Of a DNA stretch of 11,333 nt, positions 6,173-11,333 are shown in pieces. Location: the NCBI GenBank assembly GCA_003551325.1, contig PUMK01000265.1, positions 1-11,333 on the forward strand, read 5' to 3'. Position 1 is the first letter of the stretch, and each line of letters begins with the position of its first letter. A model generated the notes under the pieces. That model was given only the letters and a program-made list of their open reading frames with translations. It searched no databases and was not told the DNA's origin. The position numbers and the translations under genes are program-made. This stretch comes from Candidatus Acetothermia bacterium (GTDB lineage Bacteria > Bipolaricaulota > Bipolaricaulia > Bipolaricaulales > Bipolaricaulaceae).

Positions 6173-7015
6173 TCACATATCCGCTGACGTCGATGCACTC
6201 CGCTGAGCGGCAATGTCATCCACCGTGACATCGGGGTGGTGGTAGCGCCGCCGCCCCCGTGTTCGCTTCCCACGGATCTGGATCGCCTCCACCGGGCAGA
6301 AATGGATGCAGGCGAAACACTGCTCGCACCTCCCCAGCCACTCAGGTCTGCTGTCCGCGAGCCGCACGTTCGCCACTGGACACACCCGGACACAGATCCC
6401 ACAACTGATGCAGGATTCATCAACGGTGAACCGACGATCGCGTTGGCGACATGTGGCCATGAACCGCCCCCCCAGGAGGGCAAACAGCAGCCCGCCAAGC
6501 ATCCGGCCTGCCAAGCTGCTCCGGTCGATGTGGTCGCGCTCAGCCCGAACATGCCCCACGATTCGCGTGACGTCACGCGCCATTCGTCCCCGCATCTCCT
6601 CAACAGCCTTCGCATCGCCTACGTTGTACTCAGCAATGTAGTTACCCAGCATTCGGATCCCGAACGCAGCATTCAGAACGCCGCCAGCCTTCTCAAGGCT
6701 ATCCCGCGCATGCGATACCGTGTGTCCGGGCGTTCCCCCCATCGTGAGCACCAGGAACACGTAGCGTGCCTTCGACAGATCCAACCGTTCGAGGAACTCC
6801 CGTACGATGAGGGGCGTCGTATAGAAATAGACCGGGAACACAAAACCCACTACGGGTGACGGCACACCCACCGTCTTCTCACCCCGGAGTGAGGCAATCG
6901 GGACCACGCGCGTGTTGCCAAGCTCCACGGCGATCGCGCGTGCACACGCAAGCGAGTTCCCCGTGCCTGTGAAGTAGTACAGCGTGGCCTCGCTCTGCCC
7001 ATCCTTCATCCGCAT
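6173..7015 (-). CDS. EFR1-family flavodoxin/ferredoxin fusion protein
   Basis: A 280-residue cytoplasmic electron-transfer protein. Residues about 11-155 form a flavodoxin-like domain with the FMN phosphate loop YYFTGTGNS (13-21), GFVFPVYFY (57-65) and LTMGGTPGH (90-98). The C-terminal part carries two [4Fe-4S] ferredoxin motifs: CISCGICVRVCP (C202, C205, C208, C212) and CEQCFACIHFCP (C230, C233, C236, C240). This domain order is that of the EFR1 family, common in anaerobes. It ends in a basic, His-containing tail. GTG 7018, ATG 7015 and ATG 7009 are all possible starts. I chose ATG 7015 because GGAGG lies 5 bases upstream of it. The redox partner is unknown. It lies 71 bases upstream of the DUF6504-like gene on the same strand, but the operator-like repeat between them suggests separate control. 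It diverges from the acyl-CoA synthetase gene. Confidence 0.88.
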   Translation of the reverse strand: MRMKDGQSEATLYYFTGTGNSLACARAIAVELGNTRVVPIASLRGEKTVGVPSPVVGFVFPVYFYTTPLIVREFLERLDLSKARYVFLVLTMGGTPGHTVSHARDSLEKAGGVLNAAFGIRMLGNYIAEYNVGDAKAVEEMRGRMARDVTRIVGHVRAERDHIDRSSLAGRMLGGLLFALLGGRFMATCRQRDRRFTVDESCISCGICVRVCPVANVRLADSRPEWLGRCEQCFACIHFCPVEAIQIRGKRTRGRRRYHHPDVTVDDIAAQRSASTSADM

Positions 7016-7183
7016 CACCTCCTCCGAGTCTCATGCCCCATTATCACCGCGCACTGGAGCCAGGCCACTGTCATGTCTTGCTACACAGCACGCGCACAAC
7101 ATCGTCCGAGAGCAGGCGTCTGTGATACAGACCCACAGCACCATACTTTCCGCGCAGGGGATCCGCGCCACGGGGCGTCGTCC

Positions 7184-7212
7184 TTGCGCATGGCCCGACA
7201 ATCCTTGATACC
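7184..7212 (+). promoter_or_regulatory. Weak candidate promoter for the acyl-CoA synthetase gene
   Basis: TTGCGC (7184-7189) is followed after 17 bases by GATACC (7207-7212), a poor -10. A transcript starting near 7219 would give a short leader containing the ribosome binding site at 7225-7231. The rest of the 222-base divergent gap (7016-7237) shows no clearer promoter on either strand and no strong repeat. Confidence 0.2.
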
Positions 7213-7224
7213 ATGGTCGGAGAG

Positions 7225-7231
7225 AAGGAGG
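7225..7231 (+). promoter_or_regulatory. Ribosome binding site that fixes the synthetase start
   Basis: AAGGAGG lies 6 bases before GTG 7238. The frame stays open upstream to 7073, but the family's conserved N-terminus begins right after this GTG and the upstream translation is low-complexity and unlike the family. Confidence 0.75.
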
Positions 7232-7237
7232 GACGAG

Positions 7238-9925
7238 GTGAGCATCCGTGGTCTCGACAAGATCTTCAAACCCGAGCGGGTGGCGGTGATCGGAGCCAAC
7301 AACAGCCCAGGAAGTGTGGGCTACACTGTATTCGGTAATCTCGTGGGGGCTGGCTATTCTGGGGTCGTCTACCCTGTCAACCACAAGCGCGAATCGGTGC
7401 GGGGAATCCACGCGTATCCAGATGTGAACAGCCTCCCACACACACCAGACCTGGCGGTCATCTGCACGCCTGCCAGCACTGTTCCCCAGCTGGTCCAAGC
7501 ATGCGGCAATGCAGGGATTGAAGGGGTCATCATCACGTCTGCCGGCTTCAAGGAGGCAGGAGACAAGGGACGTGCTCTCGAAGAGCAGCTCAAGGAAGAG
7601 GCGGACCGCTTTCCCGACATGCGCCTGGTGGGGCCGAACTGTCTCGGCATCATCGTCCCCTCACTGAACCTCAACGCCAGCTTCGCGTCGGACACGCCCA
7701 AACCCGGCCATGTCGCGTTCATCTCCCAATCCGGAGCTCTGTGCACCTCGGTACTGGACTGGGCGCTCGAGCGCAATATCGGTTTCTCGTTCTTCGTGTC
7801 GATCGGCAACATGATCGACGTCAGTTTCGGCGATCTCATCGACTACTTCGGGGATAACCCTCACACCCAGTCCATCATCGTGTACACGGAGTCCATCACT
7901 GCACCCCGTACGTTCATGTCCGCCGCGCGGTCGTTCGCTCAGAAGAAACCGATCGTCGCCTATAAGTCAGGCCGCTTTGCCGCTTCCGCCCAGGCCGCTG
8001 CGTCCCATACCGGTGCCCTGGCCGGAGAAGACGCCGTCTTCGATGCCGCCTTTGAGCGTGCGGGGATCGTGCGTGTCACCGAGATCGATGACGTGTTCGA
8101 GTGTGCCGAGCTTGTGGCCCGAACCCAGGCGCCTGTCGGACCACGCCTGGCCATTGTGACCAACGCTGGAGGGCCCGGTGTGATGGCGACCGACGCGCTC
8201 CTCTCCCGAGACGGTGTGCTCGCCGAGTTGTCGGAGGACACGCTCGAGAAGCTTGACGGGATCCTTCCTCCGTTCTGGTCACGGGGCAACCCGGTGGACG
8301 TCTTGGGAGACGCGGAGCCGGATCGTTTCATCCAGGCCACGGAGGCCGTACTCGCCGACGAACAGGTGGACGCCGCGCTTGTTGTCCTGACCCCTCAGGC
8401 CATGACCGACCCCACAGCCACCGCTGAGGCGCTGGGAGAGCTCACCCAGCGCACCAGGAAGCCAATCCTCGCCTCCTGGATGGGCGGCAAGTCGGTACGG
8501 CAAGGGCTGGCAACCTTAGCCCACTTCGGAATCCCCGCGTACACCACACCGGAGCAAGCCGTGGGTGCCTTCATGCACTTGGTGCAGTACGCACGGAACC
8601 TGGAAACCCTCTACGAGACACCGCGAGAGATCCCGGTGCAGCTCACGATTGATCGGGATGCGATTCAAAGAGAGTTCGCCGCGCTCTCCTCCGAAAGCCA
8701 CACCACGCTTTCCGAGCGATCCTCGAAGCAGCTCCTGCGTGCCTATGGGATTCCCGTGACCGAGATCCACGAAACCCACAGCGCGGACGAAGCCGTAGCC
8801 GCTGCCCAACGCCTCGGTTACCCGGTGGTACTCAAGGTTCTCTCTCCCCAGATCACCCACAAGACCGATGTGGGGGGGGTGGTGCTGGACCTTCACAATG
8901 AAGGCGAAGTGCGCGGCGCGTTCGACCGCATCATGAGCTCCGCCCGGAAACACGAACCCAATGCGGATGTACTCGGTGTGACCGTCCAGCCGATGGTGGA
9001 CGCCAAACACGGCTTCGAGCTCATCCTGGGAGCCAAACAAGACCCGGCGTTCGGCGCTGTGATCATGGTGGGTACAGGAGGTATCACCGCCGAGGTGCTG
9101 CGCGATCGCGCACTTGGACTGCCGCCTCTCAACGAACGCCTCGCGCGGAGGCTGCTCGAGTCGTTGCGCTCTTGGCCCATCCTCAACGGCTACCGTGGGC
9201 GCCCTGCCGTAGACATGGACCGCCTGCTCGAGGTGTTGATGCGGTTCTCGTACTTGGTGGCCGAGCACCCCGAGATTATGGAACTGGACATCAACCCCCT
9301 GCTGGCCACGCCTCAAGAGACGGTGGCCCTTGATGCCAGGCTCATCCTCGATCCCGAGCGCCTCGGCGTGCAACCACGGCCTTACGCTCACCTGGCGATA
9401 CGTCCCTATCCAAGCGAGTACACACGCGAGACGACCATGAACGACGGCACACGCGTGACGCTGCGCCCGATACGTCCCGAGGACGAACCTCTCTGGCACG
9501 AGATGCTCCGATCGTCCTCGCGCGAGTCGATCCGTTACCGCTTCCGCTACATCTTCAAGGAGAGCACGCATAAGATGGCCATCCCGTATTGCTTCATCGA
9601 CTACGACCGCGAGATGGCCATCATCGCCGAACTGGAAGACGGTGGAGAGCGCAAGATGGCCGGGGTGGGAAGGCTGGTGGCGGGGCCCGACCCCCGTACA
9701 GCCGAGTTTGCAGTCTTCGTAGCGGACCCCTGGCAAGCGCACGGCTTGGGTAAGCAGCTCACCGAGTACGCGCTGGAAATCGCCGAAAGCTGGGGAGTAT
9801 CCCAGGTGGCCGCCGAGACAACGCCGGACAACGCGCGCATGCTGTCCATCTTCCGCAGCATGGGCTTCCGTACCGAGCACCGTCCGGAGGAGGGGGTTGT
9901 TCTCGCCCACAAGCGGTTGACGTGA
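7238..9925 (+). CDS. Bifunctional ADP-forming acyl-CoA (acetate-CoA) ligase / GNAT N-acetyltransferase
   Basis: An 895-residue fusion. Residues about 9-130 are a CoA-binding Rossmann domain (VAVIGANNSPGSVG, 15-28). The succinyl-CoA-synthetase-like alpha part follows, with VGPNCLGI (131-138), ISQSGALCTS (162-171) and SHTGALAG, whose H257 corresponds to the phosphorylated His of the succinyl-CoA synthetase alpha subunit. The ATP-grasp beta part spans about 490-710: LKVLSPQITHKTDVGGV with H541, the second phospho-transfer His of ADP-forming acetyl-CoA synthetases; VGTGGITAEV (611-620); ELDINPL (682-688). A GNAT domain fills about 738-895 with acetyl-CoA loop QAHGLG (833-838). The ligase interconverts acyl-CoA + ADP + Pi with acid + CoA + ATP, typically yielding ATP from acetyl-CoA in fermentation. 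The layout matches Pat/PatZ lysine acetyltransferases, but Pat is reported to lack the catalytic His, which is present here. Acetate is the likeliest substrate and is not proven. Confidence 0.92.
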   Translation: MSIRGLDKIFKPERVAVIGANNSPGSVGYTVFGNLVGAGYSGVVYPVNHKRESVRGIHAYPDVNSLPHTPDLAVICTPASTVPQLVQACGNAGIEGVIITSAGFKEAGDKGRALEEQLKEEADRFPDMRLVGPNCLGIIVPSLNLNASFASDTPKPGHVAFISQSGALCTSVLDWALERNIGFSFFVSIGNMIDVSFGDLIDYFGDNPHTQSIIVYTESITAPRTFMSAARSFAQKKPIVAYKSGRFAASAQAAASHTGALAGEDAVFDAAFERAGIVRVTEIDDVFECAELVARTQAPVGPRLAIVTNAGGPGVMATDALLSRDGVLAELSEDTLEKLDGILPPFWSRGNPVDVLGDAEPDRFIQATEAVLADEQVDAALVVLTPQAMTDPTATAEALGELTQRTRKPILASWMGGKSVRQGLATLAHFGIPAYTTPEQAVGAFMHLVQYARNLETLYETPREIPVQLTIDRDAIQREFAALSSESHTTLSERSSKQLLRAYGIPVTEIHETHSADEAVAAAQRLGYPVVLKVLSPQITHKTDVGGVVLDLHNEGEVRGAFDRIMSSARKHEPNADVLGVTVQPMVDAKHGFELILGAKQDPAFGAVIMVGTGGITAEVLRDRALGLPPLNERLARRLLESLRSWPILNGYRGRPAVDMDRLLEVLMRFSYLVAEHPEIMELDINPLLATPQETVALDARLILDPERLGVQPRPYAHLAIRPYPSEYTRETTMNDGTRVTLRPIRPEDEPLWHEMLRSSSRESIRYRFRYIFKESTHKMAIPYCFIDYDREMAIIAELEDGGERKMAGVGRLVAGPDPRTAEFAVFVADPWQAHGLGKQLTEYALEIAESWGVSQVAAETTPDNARMLSIFRSMGFRTEHRPEEGVVLAHKRLT

Positions 9926-10049
9926 ACCCGTGAGAGGGGCGTCGGCAGACCGCGGCCAGCGGGAGTCACCCGGGCGGCAGGCATGCGCTATCTGGGTACC
10001 GCTCCCGTGCGCGGCAACCTCGTCGAGGACGCGTACGCCGGCGGGGTGC
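9926..10049. other. Convergent intergenic region between synthetase and HD-GYP genes
   Basis: 124 bases lie between two converging stop codons. A 6-bp pair CGGGAG (9960-9965) and CTCCCG (10002-10007) could close a large hairpin with a 36-base loop, but no T-run follows on either strand. I see no convincing terminator or small gene. Confidence 0.3.
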
Positions 10050-11333
10050 CTACGGGGCTTCGCCGAACGCGAACCCTTCGGCGAAGAGTTCCACGCACGC
10101 ATCCACGACACCAGGATCGTAGAGGGTGCCGCGGTGCGTTTGGATCTCCTCAAGCGCCTTGTCGAGTCCGCGCGCCGGCCGGTACGGACGGTGTGAGGCC
10201 ATCGCCTCCACCACATCGGCGACGGCGAGGATCCTTGCCTCAGGAACGATCCCGTCACCCGTGAGTCCTTGCGGATAGCCCGAACCATCGAGACGCTCGT
10301 GGTGTTGGAGGACGCTCTCGGCCACCAAGGGCCTAAACGGAAGGCCCTTCAGAATATCGTGGCTCGCCTGCGGGTGGCTTCGGATCATCGTCATCTCCAG
10401 CTCGGTGAGGGTGGTGGGCTTGTTCAGGATTTCGGCAGGGACGATGGTCTTTCCGATATCGTGGAGAAGACCTGCAATGCGGATGTCGTCGATCTGCCGC
10501 TCGGGAAGACGCATCTTGTTCGCGATGGCGCAGGAAAGCTCGGCCACCCGGCGCTGGTGGCCGGCCGTGTAGGGATCGCGCATCTCGGCCAGCGTACCCA
10601 ACGAGTGCACCACACCCTCGAACATCGCGCGCGTCTGTTCCAGGCTCCGGGCAACCTCCTCCCTGGCCCGTACCTGGGGCGTGACGTCGTGGATGGAGAC
10701 GAGCACACGGTCCAGCCACTCCTCATGGCCCGCCACAACCGTCAGGCTCACCAGGGTCTCCAAGGTGTTACCCCGTAGGTCCCGCGCCTGCCCCTGATGC
10801 TCAACGTGTGTGTTCCCTGCGTACAGTTCGATGAACTCGTACCGGATGGCCTGGGCGGCAGGACCCAGCGCATCATCCCTTGTGAAGGCCACCATCGTTT
10901 CCACGCTGTCTGCGCCGAACAGCTCCATGGCCGCTCGGTTCGCACTGAGAAACTCGATCTTCTGGATCCATGCCTGCAGAACTTCAGGGTGCTCCCGGAA
11001 GTAGTCATCGAGATCCGTTACCCCGTGGACACGGAGCTTGTCCATCTCCCACTTCACCGCGGAGTAGTCCTCCTCGAACAGCGCCACCGGCGACTCTTCG
11101 AACAGACTCCGGAAGCGCTCCTCGCTCCGATGGATCGCCTCCTCCGCGTTCTTCTGCTCGGTGATGTCCTGGAACGCACCCTGTACACCGATGATCGACC
11201 CGGAGGGGGCGCGAATCGGCTCACCTGCCGTCCGGACCCATACGCGCTGACCGTTCCCGGTGATGATCTGGAGTTCCTCGTCGTAGGGTATCCCGTCCCG
11301 GGCGCACGCGGCGAACACTTCGCGGATACGTTC
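10050..11333 (-). CDS. PAS-PAS-HD-GYP cyclic-di-GMP phosphodiesterase, N-terminally incomplete
   Basis: 427 residues are visible. The frame runs off the right edge, so the start and any further sensor domains are missing. Visible residues 1 to about 60 are the end of a PAS/PAC sensor domain (RVWVRTAGEPI, then GAFQDITEQK). A second PAS unit follows (about 68-220), starting SEERFRSLFEESPVALFEED and ending SIHDVTPQ, with a short connecting helix. The HD-GYP domain covers about 240-420: RDPYTAGHQRRVAELS, GLLHDIGK (HD at 291-292), EILNKP, HHERLDGSGYP (GYP at 352-354), and VADVVEAMASHRPYRPA. These are the metal-binding and signature residues of enzymes that break c-di-GMP to GMP or pGpG. No receiver domain is visible. 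Regulation is presumably by a ligand or redox signal at the PAS domains. The gene is convergent with the synthetase and has no co-directional neighbour in view. Confidence 0.92.
   Translation of the reverse strand, partial: ERIREVFAACARDGIPYDEELQIITGNGQRVWVRTAGEPIRAPSGSIIGVQGAFQDITEQKNAEEAIHRSEERFRSLFEESPVALFEEDYSAVKWEMDKLRVHGVTDLDDYFREHPEVLQAWIQKIEFLSANRAAMELFGADSVETMVAFTRDDALGPAAQAIRYEFIELYAGNTHVEHQGQARDLRGNTLETLVSLTVVAGHEEWLDRVLVSIHDVTPQVRAREEVARSLEQTRAMFEGVVHSLGTLAEMRDPYTAGHQRRVAELSCAIANKMRLPERQIDDIRIAGLLHDIGKTIVPAEILNKPTTLTELEMTMIRSHPQASHDILKGLPFRPLVAESVLQHHERLDGSGYPQGLTGDGIVPEARILAVADVVEAMASHRPYRPARGLDKALEEIQTHRGTLYDPGVVDACVELFAEGFAFGEAP

Noticed and set aside
5842..6615. Long N-terminal extension of the dinB frame up to 6615
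   Set aside because: It overlaps the DUF6504-like gene and part of EFR1, has a low-complexity translation, and the Y-family N-terminus begins at GTG 5841 after a GGAGG.
7073..7237. Upstream extension of the acyl-CoA synthetase frame starting at ATG 7073
   Set aside because: The frame is open, but the translation does not resemble the family. A strong AAGGAGG lies 6 bases before GTG 7238, exactly where the conserved N-terminus begins.
9930..10264. Two short plus-strand frames at the end of the HD-GYP gene
   Set aside because: They overlap the conserved C-terminus of the HD-GYP domain on the other strand, differ in frame from each other, and have Arg/Pro-rich shadow-type composition and no ribosome binding site.
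8516..10288. 590-codon open frame on the minus strand opposite the synthetase
   Set aside because: It lies antisense to a gene with clear domains and conserved motifs. GC-rich codon bias commonly opens such frames, and the translation has no recognisable motif.

Overview
The window is about 11.3 kb of GC-rich (roughly 60% or more by eye), densely packed bacterial DNA with eight protein genes. All except the two at the window edges are complete. I see no rRNA, tRNA, CRISPR array, insertion sequence or phage gene. The gene mix includes an ADP-forming acyl-CoA synthetase, an EFR1-type flavodoxin/ferredoxin, a secreted serpin and a PAS/HD-GYP phosphodiesterase. This suggests a free-living, probably anaerobic bacterium from a deep or little-cultured lineage. 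Bipolaricaulota (Acetothermia) is one guess, but nothing here fixes the taxonomy.

Layout. (1) Positions 1-2959, plus strand: the end of an oxyanion (sulfate-type) ABC importer operon, with the tail of a periplasmic binding protein, one permease, and an ATPase carrying about 250 extra C-terminal residues that read as two universal-stress-protein (USP) domains. The genes overlap by 4 and 1 bases, so they are translationally coupled. (2) Positions 3035-7015, minus strand: a four-gene run read in the order EFR1 flavodoxin/ferredoxin, small DUF6504-like protein, DNA polymerase IV (dinB), secreted serpin. DUF6504-like and dinB overlap by 4 bases. In front of them is a perfect 10-bp inverted repeat that encloses a plausible -10 box, a good candidate operator for a damage-responsive repressor. 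(3) Positions 7238-9925, plus strand and divergent from EFR1: a fused ADP-forming acyl-CoA synthetase (alpha and beta parts) with a C-terminal GNAT acetyltransferase. Both phospho-transfer histidines are present. (4) Positions 10050-11333, minus strand and convergent with the synthetase: the C-terminal part of a PAS-PAS-HD-GYP cyclic-di-GMP phosphodiesterase that runs off the right edge.

The most unusual features are the ABC-ATPase/USP fusion, the serpin with an extra N-terminal domain and a predicted Arg-Ser reactive site lying 74 bases behind dinB, and the palindrome-controlled DUF6504-dinB unit. The remaining genes are recognisable members of known families.
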